DNA of 64,000 nt, from assembly GCA_022559845.1 (NCBI GenBank), contig CM040121.1:571070140-571134139 (forward strand), given 5' to 3'. The notes beneath the pieces were generated by a model. That model did not search any database, had not been told where the DNA came from, and worked only from the letters and a program-made list of their open reading frames with translations. The translations under genes and the position numbers were made by a program. Each line of letters begins with the position of its first letter. The stretch's first letter is position 1. Shown piece after piece: positions 1 through 12,500 of this stretch. Source of the DNA: Amorphophallus konjac (lineage: Eukaryota > Streptophyta > Magnoliopsida > Alismatales > Araceae).

Positions 1-184
1 GAGAATGTTGTTAGCCATGTATAGAAGATAGTTCATATATACACCACCACAAGACTATCCCGTTGGCTACATTTTTCTCCCTTTATTTCTTTCATTTGAA
101 GGATGGACATTATTACTTGGGGGAAAAAGATAAATAAGAAGCAACAATAAAGGGGGACGTTAAGTCAAAAGGGCCATTATCAGA
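1..184. other. Intron sequence upstream of a LINE insertion
   Basis: AT-rich sequence with no exon I can recognise. It ends in the left copy of an imperfect target-site duplication (about 167-184, 'aaaagggccattatcaga') that matches 5832-5849 at 16 of 18 positions. This places the LINE at 185-5831 inside an upstream intron of the VPS13-type gene. The intron assignment is inference, because the preceding exon lies outside the window. Confidence 0.5.
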
Positions 185-212
185 AGGTTAGAGGATGGGG
201 CACTAACAACAC

Positions 213-1956
213 TTGTCTATACAAGAGAAGCTCTGGTGTCGAGGGACTGGGTTTGTGGTTGTGGATTGCCGCCGCCCGTTGGAGCTTGGCTCTGGCGGGG
301 ATGTTTGTCGCCGTGGGGGCCGGCCGGCTGGCTTTGTCCCTACGTGCTTCCACTGTGGCTGTAGAGGCCACATCTTGTGGTTTTGCAGTGCGAAGAGATC
401 GGGGACTGCAGGGCTTTCTAGTGGGTCTTTGGGCTGCAGGACGTTCGTGGATGTCGTCAGGGGTTCCCCGCCGAGGAAGCCTAGCAGTAAACGTTGGCTC
501 AACGCCGGTGTGATTTTGACGAAGCTCCTTCAAGGTAGGCGCGATTGGCTGCAGAGGTGCCTCTACGTTTCTCTGCTTGAAGGCTTCGCGAAGGCCGGTG
601 ATGTCCAGACACGGTTGGTCGAGGCATCTAGGGGTTGTTGGGAGGTCAGAAGGGTCACCCACTCTTCTTTCCTGGCGGAGGCAGAGGAGGATGTGGTGGA
701 GAGGATGGTGGCTGTGGGGTGTCTGGCGGCTCGTGGTGCCCTACTACGCACCCTACGGTGGTCAGAGGGTAGGGGGACCTTCCCTAATCTGTCGGTGTCT
801 AGTCTCCGTGTAGTCTTTGAAGGGGTCCTGCTCTTTTGCGATGAGGAGGGATTAGGTTTCATGGCACGAGGCTTCGATCTGGTGGAGGCTGGGACTCTGG
901 GCCTCGATCCAGGTGGCCAGCCCTTCGGCCATCCTGGCGGCGTTATCTGTCGTCGTCGATGGGGCTGTGGTTGTTGTCCGGCTATGGGTGTTGGAAGGGG
1001 AACCGGATGCATAAGTCTCTCAGGTGGAGCTGCAGTGTCGGCGTCGAGAGGTTGAAGACGTACAGAGCGCCCTGGTCTTGGCAACTAATTGAAACTTGAA
1101 TCGGTCGCACTGTTGCCATTGGCCGGGTTCGGATGGGCCGGGCCTGGCTGTGCCCATTTTCGTATCGGGTGGCGGTTTGGGGGTTGGATCCTTGGAGTTG
1201 GGTAGCGGGTCGGGTAACACGTGGAACTTACCCGATAGCGGTTCGACGGGACCCGCAATAGATTGTCTCCCCCGCCCGATCTCTACATGAGCATTGCATC
1301 CCCCTTCGCAGTAGGGTCCTCCGGTGGTGGGGCGGTCTGGCCCGCAGCAGGGCCTTCCGGTGCCGGTCGATCGTCTTCAGCGTTTCCAGGGAGGGTGCTC
1401 CCCTGCTCGGGTTACGCAGAGGTGCCATGAAAGGCATCTTGAGGTAGGCATGGGGAAAGGGAAGGAGGTAGTCGTCGACGACGCACTGGTGGAGGAGGTA
1501 GAGGAACGGAGGTCTGTCGTGCTCTGGCGGACCCTGTCGCACCTAGGCCCAATGGTAGGGCCTTTGCCTGACGACGCCGTGGGCTGCCCTTTCTCCGCCG
1601 CTCATGGTGCGTCCCTTTCTGACTCGGGTGCCCCTCGTCATGGTCTCTCAGTGGCCGCATGTCAACAGGAGATAGAGGGAGCCAGGTCGGGGATCTTGGC
1701 TGATCCCGTCCAGGAGACCGATTTGCAAACTTCAGAGGAGGAGGCTCTTTCGAAGGCGGTGACTGTGTGTCCGTCCTTGCCAGAGGGACCGGTGGCCTTG
1801 ATCACCTTGGGGGAGGAACAGAAGGGAAAGTATCACATGAGTAGGGAGGAAGTGAGGGAGATGATGGCGGTTGCCCAAAAAATGATGGAGGACCAGGTGA
1901 GAGAGATGGCAGAGAAAGTCAGTATCTCTTTGAAGCTGCGGCTAAGAAAGATGTGA
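213..1956 (+). pseudogene. LINE ORF1 protein (zinc-knuckle RNA-binding), broken
   Basis: Two open blocks in different frames (213-1055 and 1324-1956) together make a plant LINE ORF1. The first block has a CX2CX4HX4C zinc knuckle at residues 45-58 (CFHCGCRGHILWFC). A conserved stretch follows (SRGCWEVRRVTHSSF..., RGTFPNL..., FEGVLLFCDEEG) that recurs in the other ORF1 copies near 13.1 kb (+) and 42.0 kb (-). The second block ends in a charged, helical segment (EEVREMMAVAQKMMEDQVRE) suited to a coiled coil. ORF1 proteins bind the LINE RNA in the retrotransposition particle. The frame break between 1055 and 1324 makes this copy inactive. Confidence 0.8.
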
Positions 1957-2079
1957 GAGGGGCGTGTACAAACAACACTAAGAGATGGTGTGTTGTTATC
2001 CTGCAGGAGGAAAGGGCATTACAAAGAGGGGTGGGAGAGGAGGAAGGGGAATGGGTGGAGAAGGATTCATTTGGGTTCC

Positions 2080-5000
2080 ATGAGGATTGTCTCGTGGAAT
2101 ATGAGAGGGGTAGGGGGGCGGAAAAGAAGAGGACGGTGAGGGAGATATAAGATAGACATCCTTTGTATATAAGAAACCAAGTGAGAAGGGGATGGTGAGA
2201 CTCTTACGAGGGTGTTAGGTGGTTCCAGAGTTCCTAGGGGTGTGATGTCCCCAACGGAGGGCCGGTCAGGGGACTTCATGATTATTTGGAACCCTTATGA
2301 GGTAGAAGAGGTGATAATGGATAGGCTTTTGAGCAGATGGCTATTTTCCTTCATTTCACTTCGTTGAGGGATGGCTTCTCATGAGACTTCACGGGGGTGT
2401 ACGGGCCTCAAGGTAGAGAGGAGAAGCATCATTTTTGGGAGGAGTTGATCAGCTTCCATCTTTCTTCCGGTAGATAGTGGTGTGTTGGTGGGGACTTCAA
2501 CGCGGTGGCTACTCCGTGGGAGAGGTCAGGGGAGAGTGCTCAAACATGCGTTATGTAGGATTTTACTGCCTTCATTGAGGAAGCGGCCTTGGTGGACATC
2601 AACATGGCACATGGTTGTTTTACTTGACCCAATATGCGGAGTGACGTTTCTTGTTTGAGGTTGGATAGATTCCTAGTGTCTGTTGACTGGGAGGACCATT
2701 TTCCTCACGTGTAGGTGCTTCCACTGGCTAGAGCTGTGTCCGATCATAAGCCAATCCTTTTGCAGACCAGCCGTATGTTGGACAGGAGGCCCACCTTCAG
2801 GCTTGAGAAATTTTGGTTCAGGGAGGAAGACTTCATGGACACCCATCAGAGAAGCTTGGTCTGCTCAAGTCACTGGTAGCTCGGCCAGGGCAATCTTGTC
2901 ATGAAATTAAGGAATACTGCTTGTGTTCTCAAGTCCTGGGAGGCTGATAAAACCCTCCCGGGGAGGGTAGCCAAGGATAGAATTGTACAATAGATTGAGG
3001 GGTTGGATAGCTTGGAGGAGGCAAGTCTTATGGATACAGAGGATAGGAGGCTCAGAGATTCTCTCAAGTGTCAGTTTAAGGAGATCCTCTCTAGGGAGGA
3101 GATCTACTGGAGGCAGAGATTGAGAGATAGATGGATAAAAGAGGGGGACAAGAATACGGCTTACTTCCAACGTATAGCTTCAGGGTGGAGGGTGAATACC
3201 ATTACATGCATTAGAGTGGGTGAATTCTCCTTCTCTTCGGATGAGCTGATCAGGCGTTTGGCCATAGACTACTTCTCCAAGTCATTTTCAGAGGAGGACC
3301 ATTTCAGACCGAGGATTGTTGTTGATTTACTTACCCATCTTTCTCTTGAGGAGAGGTATGACATCTTCTAGAGCTTCACTGAGGAGGAGGTCTGCCATGC
3401 AATCTTTTCTCTTGCAGGGGATAGAGCTCCTAGCCCAGACGGATTCCCTTTGGCTTTCTTTCTGCAGTGTTGGGATGTGATCAAAGGTGATCTTCTAGCA
3501 GCTACTAAGGAGTTTCATTTGGGGAGGGCTTACCTGGGGGGTATTAACAAACCCCTCATTGTTCTCATCCCCAAAAAGCAAGGAGCCCATCCTTTCTGCG
3601 ACTTCAAACCTATTAGCTTGTTGAATGGCACTTATAAGATAATCTCTAAGTTGCTGGCAGGCAGATTGGAGAGAGTCATGGCGAGGTTGGTGAGTTGCCT
3701 ACAGGGGGGTTTCATTAAGGGGCGTCATATCCAGGATAACTTTTTGGTGGCTCATGAGTGCTAGTTTGCTATGAAGTCCCAAAGGAAGAAAAGGGTGGTT
3801 CTGAAGTTGGATTTTGAAAAAACATATGCTAGGGTTAATTGGGCTTGTTTGTTTGATGTGATGGAGAAGATGGGCTTTAGGGATAGATGGATTGGCTGGA
3901 TTCGATCTTGTATCTCTTCTGCCTCTTTTGCGGTTCTGGTCAACAGGAAGCCGACTTCCTTCTTCCTCAGTGGCAAGGGCCTCTGGCAGGGAGACCCTAT
4001 GTCACCGTTGCTCTGTGTTGGTGGCCAATGTTCTTAGTAGGGTTTGGCAGAGAGCATAGTCTTCAGGTCTGATCAGGGGTTTCCAAGTTGGGAGGGTGGC
4101 TTTTCCATCACCCACTTACAGTATGCGGATGACACCATCTTGTTCTTAGTAGACGACGAGAGATAGATGTACGTGGCTAGAATTTTGCTAGAACTATTGG
4201 AGGAGACTACTGGCTTGAAAGGTTAACTTCAACAAGAGCGTGCTTGTTGGGGTTAACACGATAGACAAATTTCTTTAGAGGGCGGCGTGTTTACTGGGGT
4301 GTCGGATAGGAGCTTTCCCTATTTCCTATTTGGGTCTCCCTCTCTCACCAGGGTCTCTTTGGTGTGCTGATTGGCTCCCTAGTGTCTAGAGATATGAGGA
4401 TAGATTTTGGAAGGCAAAGCTGCTTTCTTTTGGAGGTAGGATGGTGCTTTGCAGGTCTGTGATGGACAGTCTACCAACCTACTTTCTATCCATTGGCCTT
4501 ATCCCGAAGACGGTGGCGAAGAAGATTGAAGCCATTCAGGTCAAGTTTTTCTGGCATGTGAGTGGGGGGAGATCTAGGGGTTGACGTGACATCAGGTGGG
4601 GGAGGGTGGTTGTTTCCATAGAACAAGGGGGTACTTATATCAAGCATGCTGGGGATTTCAATCTGGCTCTTTTGAGTAAGTGGTTATGGAGGCTGGGAGC
4701 AGGAGATGAAGGATTTTGGGCACATGTTATCAGGCAGTGGTACTTCAGTAGGAGGAGAGCTTGAGATTCAGACTCTTCGTTTCCATCCCAGACGTCTTCT
4801 ATTTGGCACGACATCTTTACCTGCAGGGACTTCATCTCTTCTGACGTTCAAGTCCATCTTGGGAAAGGCAACCTATGCCTTTTCTGGAAGGATAGATGGT
4901 GCGGTGATTTCACTTTGGAGGCAGCCTTCCCCTGCCTTTTTATTATCTCTACTAACCCTCTGGGGTCGGTCGCCCGGGCTTTTGATCCCCTCCTTTCAAG

Positions 5001-5400
5001 GGGCACTTGGGTGCCGACCTTCAGGAGGGACCTCAGGAGTGTCGAGATGGACCAGCTCGAGGACCTTCTCCTCCTCCTCTATGACCTCGCCCCACATCCC
5101 ACCAGGGAGGATGTGTGGACTTAGAGGTGGGATAGGGAGGGCACCTTCTCTATTTGGTCTGCTTATTCCATCATCTCGGACGGCGGGTTGCATCACAGCC
5201 TTGCCTGTCACATTTGGAGGCCAAGGAGCCCACTGAAGGTGAAGATCTTGACCTGGAGGATTTCTCACGAGAGGCTTCCTACTCGAGATAGGCTGCGTCA
5301 GTTCGTCCCGGACATCTAGTCGACTTGTTACTTGTGTTGGTTGGAGGATGAGAATTTGGACCACTTGTTCGTTGGTTGCTTCTACTCGTAGGTAGCCAGG
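2080..5400 (+). pseudogene. LINE ORF2 (endonuclease / reverse transcriptase / zf-RVT), broken
   Basis: The ATG at 2080 opens with MRIVSWNMRGVG, the usual N-terminus of the APE-type endonuclease of plant L1 elements. The linker has RDRWIKEGDKNTAYFQRIAS (about 3120-3180). The RT palm has PLIVLIPKKQG and FKPISLLNGTYKIISKLLAG (about 3550-3660), LKLDFEKTYARVNW (about 3800), LWQGDPMSPLL (about 3980) and LQYADDTILFL (about 4115). A zf-RVT-like end follows (WRPRSPLKVKILTWRISHER, then a C..C...H...C pattern to about 5390). Many stops and frameshifts interrupt it, the first about 20 codons in, so it cannot make enzyme. Confidence 0.85.
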
Positions 5401-5831
5401 TAGTGTGGGATGGGTTGGCTGTGAGAGCTCGCTGTGTACTTGGCCGGCACTCGGAGGTCCACCACTTCATCAGGTCATGGGGGAGGAAGTGTCCCTTCAG
5501 TGGGGATTGCATCATATGGTAGCTCATTTTGCATGTCACCCTTTGGTCCTTATAGATTGAAAGGAACAACAAGATATTTAGGAGGGAGGCTAGAGTGGGG
5601 GACTTTAATTCTTGTGTTTGTACTAGAGTGAGGGAATGGGCGGAGTTGTTATGTAATATCAATGCCCTCACTTTCCCTTGTTTTGTTCTGTTGGGGGTTA
5701 GCATGTCCCACACTGTCTTGGTGTGGTCTTTTGTACAGGGTCTCTTTTTGGGAGCTTTTTGCTTACACTTGTACATCATCCTTTTCATTTAATACATATC
5801 GTGGTACTACCCACTTTCCAAAACAAATAAA

Positions 5832-6407
5832 AAAAGGACCATTATTAGAGAAGACAAAAGGAGTGATAATTTTCATTCTTTGTGTTCAATTACCTCAACA
5901 TTTTGCCTCCGACCTCTTCTGTAATGTGTTTAAGCAATGCCCTTCGTGTGTATCAACATTCCATCACATAATCAAAATTTTTATTTCTTTATTAAAGCAG
6001 CCATGTCAGAGGTAGGAATTATTTTGTGCGCTGCCTGTTTCATTACCATCCAATTTAAGTGGAACTGCAATGCCAGGTAGATAGTTTATTTCTCTTTCAT
6101 TTTTTTGGTCAGCATGTTTATTCGCCTTCATCATCCAGATCTTTAGTCTGCTTTTATTATAGCATGTTGTCTCACTTAGCATTTTCTTTCAACAGTTCAT
6201 AATGTTGAAATTGCTTATGCAAACAGAATAGTAAAAAGCAAATTGAAAATTTTCCTTCATCAGGGAAAGAAATAATTGTCATCATGAGTGTATGAGATGG
6301 TGTCTTTAACTAATGAAGCACTTGATTTTTTCTCTTTTTGATGACTATATTTTCTCTTTTTTTTAAAGGAAAGATACCCGTGTTAACATATCAAAACTCC
6401 TTTTCAG
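5832..6407 (+). other. Intron sequence between LINE and first VPS13 exon
   Basis: AT-rich intron sequence starting with the right copy of the LINE target-site duplication (5832-5849). It ends in a pyrimidine-containing acceptor (ccttttcag, AG at 6406-6407). I see no other gene in it. Confidence 0.6.
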
Positions 6408-6511
6408 GCTATTGGTCCAGAACTTACATTTTACAGCACATCAAGGGATGTGGGTGATTCACTAATAATGTCAACAAAACTTCTGCATGCACAATTTGAC
6501 ATGTTATGCAG
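6408..6511 (+). other. VPS13 exon before the 10.9 kb intron
   Basis: A 104-base exon encoding AIGPELTFYSTSRDVGDSL and LLHAQFDMLCR, a stretch conserved in plant VPS13M proteins. It ends two bases into an arginine codon (AG|G), which the first base of the exon at 17411 completes. The flanking sites are ttcag at 6403-6407 and GT at 6512. It is the most 5' exon I can find in the window. Confidence 0.9.
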
Positions 6512-9500
6512 GTCCTGTCCTCACTTTTCTTCTGCTTATTATGACTAGGATTTTTTCTTTTAAGTTGCTGTATTTGAGTTTGCACCCCGTCCATTTGGTT
6601 TGTTTGTGAAGGGGAGTATATTTTTAGTTATTCCTCTTGAATCGTTGTTGTATCATATTTTCTATATTGTATTAGTATGATGGAAAAAGCACATTTCTTC
6701 CTATTGTCAAAACATCTGAAAAAGGAAAAGGCCTCTTTTCACTAACTTGTAGTTCCATTAAATGGCTGAACAAAAACTGAGTGACAGCTGTTCGTTGCGA
6801 GCTTGAATCAATTTGGAGATGACGAAATAGAAGGGGGAAAAAAATCTAGGAAGGCAGGTTGTCCTTAAAAAACATTTTAATGTAATTAATGAAAACCTGT
6901 GTATGTGAGAGGTCTTATGCTTTCTGAACCTATATATAGGACCCTCGATGATCTCAGTATGTGATTTTTTAAGTTAGTTGGAACGTTGGGGCTTCTTTGA
7001 CAAGTTAATCAGGTAGGATAAACCAAAGTAAATTACTTTTTTATTTGATAATCATAATCTTATTTTACTTGGAATGAAGAGATTTTATTCGAGTGGGTTT
7101 GGTAGAGTGGAAGGAACAGGAGGTAGAAAGGTAAAATTCAATTCCTATTCTAGCAAAATAATATGACCATTGTGGTCAAATTAGCTAACGCTCCAGAATA
7201 AATTAGTCCCAGCAGAATAATGTGTTCTGCTTACAACATCAAAGAAGGAGATAAGATGGGATAAGCCACCTTATTCTTCCTTATTCGGCTATCAGAGAGG
7301 CCCTCAAAGAACCAGGTGCTTCAGTATAACTTATCCTGTTGCTTGAGATATGATTCTTGGTTGAGTGCAATGAGAAAATGTGTACTATGGTTGGTGGTTA
7401 TTGAACCTCACAACAGTCACAAGTATTTTCTGATATTCTAAACAAACTTCAGAAATTAAAATGCATTATGTCATGGCAAGAAAAGATACGAGATCGTCAC
7501 CATCACATAAGCCCCCCATAGACATTTCATCAAACAGTCGGTGGGCGGCATAAGGTCACACACACCCACTCAAGGAAATCTACACAAAGTCAAGTTTTTT
7601 ATCCTCTAATGACTTATGGAGATTTTGTCAAGCACCTAGTGGGCGGCACAAAGCCACACACCCACCTAATAAAATGAACTCAAGGTCTAAGATTCTTGTC
7701 CCTCGGGAGCGGTCCCAATGTCTCGCACCTAAGTCCCCTCACCCCGGAGTCGAGTACAGTGAGACGTGTCAAGGAAAAGTCAACAAATAACGGAGAACTG
7801 CACGTCTTCTGCTGGGAAAAGACTAGAAAAAGGATAAAAAAAGTCTCAGAATTATTGACTTTTATGGTTTTGGACGGGTGCACATGGAGGGGGGGGGGAC
7901 CGTCCCCCTCCCTCTTCTTATCTCCCTCTCCCATTGGAGGAACCCACCGGGAGTGGGCCACCCCCGGGCAGAACCATCGGGGGTTGCCACCCCCTTTTTT
8001 TCTCGGTGCGGACAGGCCAGGAGGACGACCCCGGTGGTGTCCACCGGGGGTGCCTCCTCTCCTCCTGCTGCTTTGCTCTACTGAATAGAGGGGGAGGACC
8101 CTCGGTCAGGGCCACTGGGGGTACCCCGTCCCCCTCTCATACTACTGCTGCTCTGCTATACTAAATAAAGTAAGAGGAGGGGGAGGACCCCCAGTCAGGG
8201 CCACCGGGGTAACCCCGTCCTCCTCTCATGCTACTGCCCCTCTTTTGAAAATAACGGGGAAGGGGCACTGGGTGTACCCTCTCCTGGGTCATGTTGCTAT
8301 TGCTTCCAATGCAGAAGAAGAAGAGGGGGTAGGGTGTGGTCACCACCCTCAAAGCCCCCCTCGAGGGTTCCGGTCGCCTCCTTTGGAGGTGGTGAGCTTA
8401 AGGAAAGCCTCACCCCTTAATATTTTTTTGTTCCTGCTATGAAAAGGCCAAGAGGGGGTCAAGTCCATCGGGGGTGTCACCCCCCCCCCCTTCCCTGTTA
8501 CTGCACACTACCGGGGGTATTACTCCCTCTGCCAAGTACCACCGGGGGTGGTCCCCCCTGCTCCCTTGCGCATGAAACAAAAGAAAAGAAAAGAAAAAGA
8601 AAAGAAGAAAAGAAGAGAAAGGGGCAAAGAAGCTCACCTCCACCACAATCCACCGGGAGTGATGCCTCCCTCTTGGCCTCCCCAGCATCTATAAAAGGGG
8701 GAGAGGGCGGCTAGGAATAGAGCTCTCTTTGGGACGCTTGCTTGGAGCACACTTGGAAGCCGGAAGCCTTAAGCCTTGGATAAGAAAAGAAGTTGTTTTC
8801 TTTCTCCTTTCTTCCCTTGGAGTCTTGAAGTGAAGATTTGAAGCTAGCCTTGAAGATCTTGAAGCTGTTGAAGCTTGCGTAAGCATAAGGGGCAGCCCTG
8901 TTCAACCCAAGTTCTTGGGAAATTTGGAAGCTTGCATAAAAGCCCCTACACTGGGTTATGTTCACAAAAATACTCTCATATGAGGGAAAGTTGTTTCATT
9001 CATCATGAATGAAGAAATGATCAAAGTATAAACCCATGAACTTTTAGTTCTGGGATTCTCAATGGCAAATTAAGAGGAGAACCTGCAAAATTTCAAAATT
9101 ATGGTTTTATCCCGAAATTTTGAGAAACAGACACAAAAATCCAGGGAAAATACAGTAAAAGACAGAAAAAATTCAGAAAAAATCAAAGAATACACAAGGA
9201 TGTCCCAATCAAGGGAAAATTGCAGAAGAGACTCTCTACTATCCAGAATTTACAGTAAATTGCAGGAAAACCCTGGAGAGGAGAAAAATTGCAGAAATAC
9301 CTTCGATGGTGGGAAAATTGTCAAAAAACCATTGAAAGGTGAAAATTGTTGAAAACCCCTTGAATAGGGAAACATTATAGAAATATCCCCGATGGTGAAA
9401 AAAATGTAGAAAAACCCTTGAAAGGGAGAAATTGCAGAAATATTCCTGATGGCGAGAAAATTGCAAAAAAAAACTCTTGAAAGGGAGAAAATTGCAAAAT

Positions 9501-12500
9501 TACCTCCGATGATGGAAAAATTACAGAAAAATTCTTGAAAGGTGAAAAAATTTAGAAAAACCCTTGAAAGGAGGAAAATTGCAGAAATACCCCCGATTGT
9601 GAAAAAATTGTAGAAAAAACTTGAAATACCAGCAAATTGCAGAAATACCTCCAAAATTACATGAAAGTCATTGTTCAATCCAGAAACTGCACAAAGTTCC
9701 CGTCCTGTCTCAAAATTATCAAAATGCCATCATTCTGGTTCACGCTGTTTGCACGACTCAGTGGAGCGGGATCACACCACTTCTCTGAAGCGGTGTACGC
9801 TCTCTTAAGTTTGACTTATGGTTAGCCATCTAAGTCCATATACCCCTTTTCATGGCCAAGACTTATCATCTCCGGAAGACCTAAAGAAGGGTGAAATTAC
9901 AAATAAACTCTGAAAGTCAGGAAATGACAGATATGTTCAAGAAGTTAAGAAGTGACGGGACTATCTCCGAAAAGTCAAGAAATGACAAACATACCCAGGA
10001 AGTCAAGAAGTGATCGGGCTATTTCTGAAAAGTCAAGAAATGACAGATATATCCAGAAAGTCAAGAGGTGATGGGGCTATCTCCGAAAAGTCAAGAAATG
10101 ACAGATATGCCCAGAAAGTCAGGGAGTGACCGGGCTATCTCCGAAAAGTCAAGAAATGATAGGAATGCCTAGGAAGTCAAGATGTGACAGGGTTATCTCC
10201 GAAAAGTCAAAGAAATTACAAAAATACCAGAGAGGGTAAGGAATTGCAAAAATACCCAGAAAGGGTCAGAAGTTGCAGAAATGCCGTGAAAGGGTTAGAA
10301 AGGGTAGAAATGTTCAAAGTTATTCTGAAATTGCAAGAATACCCCAGTGTTTGGGAAAATTGTACCAATACCCTTGTGCGAAAGTGTCCTTTATGGACAC
10401 AAAGTCAACTTAAGTGTCTGATCACAATCAAAAGAGTGATCATGACCATGAAGCAATGTCGACGGATCAACAGTGATCATGTTGGCGATCTAACAGTTCA
10501 ATCGTGGTGGAATTCAAATTCAACTGTCCGATCAAGGAACGAAAGCAAATTCAATGACCCGATTAGGACGAAAACAAATTCAAGGGTCCAAATACAAACT
10601 GAAGCAAATTCAAAGGGTCTGGTTGTGACTGGATGTAAGTCCGAAGACCCGATTACATAATCGAGATCGTAAAGGTCTTGAAGGACCGGGTGTAATGCCA
10701 ATTACACATGTCCAAGGAAATGAAGTCTTCAAATTTCTTCGCAAGAGTATGTATCCGTAATGGGCGATCATCAAGATCATTAATGTCACAACGTATGTAG
10801 GCAAAATGTATTCTTTGACAGTTAATCAAAGGTGTTCAGAGTTGTGCCGATGTAAATTAACATCGACTCCGATTGGTGGGAATATGATAAATTCAAAAGC
10901 GCGGAATTAACAAATATGTCGAAATGTACACACATTCATCCAATGAAATGGATACCCAAAATTCAGCGTGTTAAACAGTGGTTCATCCATATGTGATTTT
11001 CGAAGTGACCTTCACATCTTCTCAAGGTATCTGTGCACCTCTCCGTCTGGTCCTACTGCTGTCAAAACAAGAACTTGCAAATTCTGTTATCTTACCTGTT
11101 CCTGTCGCATTATGAAGAAGGTTTAAGATAATTTAAGAAGCTATCATTTCAGTGACCTGTCTTCATCTTGATTTATGCTCTATTCTGTCCGTAATCTACA
11201 TCAGGTTTTGTGACCTGTATATTTGATTGTTTATTGCACCACCTTAAAACCTTTTTTTTTCATTATCTAGCCTTCAACCAAATCTCTTCATAGATGGCTC
11301 TCTCGCTCCTTTGGTATGGGTGACTAATCCATATGACGTAAAGTGGCTCCGCCGACCATGTGGGATGTAAAGATAAGTAGCACCTTAGATGATCTTCACT
11401 TCTACTTATATTATAACTTGTACAAAAGAAAAGAAAAGTCAACCTATTTGAGCCATGGCTCTTAAACAGTATGCTGGCTGCATCTCTACTTAGGCATCTT
11501 CAAAACATAGAGGGTGTAATTTTTCTTGTCAATACAATAGGTTTTTCACCCGGATGCAAACACATGAAACGTACATGTCAAAGCATCATTTAACTTCTGT
11601 GAATGATCTGACCCTAGTGTTGCTTATGTAATACTGGTAAGATATATGAATTCTCCATTGACAAATCCCCCTTAATGAAAGTGATAACGTCCTCTCTAGG
11701 GTTTCAACCAGAGCACTGTCTTCACAGATTTCGCCACATAATCTCTTCTCCTTATGATACAGCTGCCTTCTTTTATTTCCAGATGTGCCAGCATACTGCA
11801 TGAGGAAAGATTTTTAACATCTTCCTGTACGAGCCTTTCTGGAATCTCCCTTCATGCCACATCTTTGTGGCTGAGTAGACAAAGGCTTGAAATGTGAGAT
11901 TGCACCTATTATCTGGGGCACTTCCAAGTAATGAGCACCTTAACGTCAGATGGTCCGCATCTTCATCCTCACATCCACAGAAGGGATTTCTTGTATCCCG
12001 ACTATCTAACATTTGCTTGTCTAGACTCTAGTGATAAGTATATTCTCTATAATCATCCAAAGGAAAATCTTTGCTTTCCAGGGTTACGATCTTGCATATC
12101 TTCTAATGAATCTCTTGTTTTCTTATCTTTTGCACTTTTCCTTTTTTCTTTTCTCATTTTTTGAATGTTTTATCAACGTAAATTTGTGTCCCTCTCCATC
12201 TCTACTATAATATGTATTTCAATGCAAAAGGAAAATCGAATTCAAATGGTTAGGAAAAGAATTTGATGAAACAAAATGACAAGCAAGACATTATTTGTTA
12301 TGTATGTTGTCTGTCAAGTCATGTATCTTTGAAGATATTTGTTATAATGGCCTCATTTGCCTTTCCATTCCGCTGTGAACCTTCTTGGTGTATTGAAGTA
12401 AAATAATCTCCTTCATAACACATCTTTACCATCCAACAGCTTCTATGTTCATTTCCTATCAATGCAAGGTTCATAATCTCCAAGTTTTTCACACCTGACT

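Larger units (their letters stand above)
185..5831 (+). mobile_element. L1-clade LINE retrotransposon, full length, decayed
   Basis: A complete but mutated non-LTR retrotransposon of about 5.65 kb. In order it has: ORF1 with a CCHC zinc knuckle; ORF2 with an endonuclease start, a reverse transcriptase with intact YADD and a C-terminal zf-RVT region; and a 3' UTR ending in the hairpin GTGGTACTACCCAC (5801-5814) and an A-rich tail. An imperfect 16/18 target-site duplication flanks it, so the insertion is old. ORF1 and ORF2 both carry stops and frameshifts. It lies in the same orientation as the host VPS13-type gene. Confidence 0.9.
7399..10977 (+). mobile_element. Probable solo LTR of a large LTR retrotransposon
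   Basis: A 3.6 kb block flanked by gtggt (7394-7398 and 10978-10982), a 5 bp duplication typical of LTR elements. The right end is ...gtgttaaaca; the left end reads TATTG rather than TG, so it is mutated or slightly misplaced. A TATA-like ctataaaag at about 8690 follows a GC-rich stretch. Two tandem arrays lie inside (9100-9660 and 9941-10210). The last part (from about 10810, 'tttgacagttaatcaaagg' and 'gccgatgtaaattaacat') matches the LTR at 58494-63213 closely near 63000-63060, so both belong to one family. I see no internal gag-pol. Confidence 0.5.

Noticed and set aside
203..1084. Minus-strand frames of 99-173 codons
   Set aside because: They are antisense to the LINE ORF1, Pro/Arg-rich and without any domain.
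9250..9678. 142-codon Phe-rich frame on the - strand
   Set aside because: It is read from the A-rich tandem repeat inside the LTR; the protein is a simple repeat of the unit.
9941..10210. Regular repeats resembling a CRISPR array
   Set aside because: The units are contiguous with no unique spacers, they diverge from each other, and the host is a plant.
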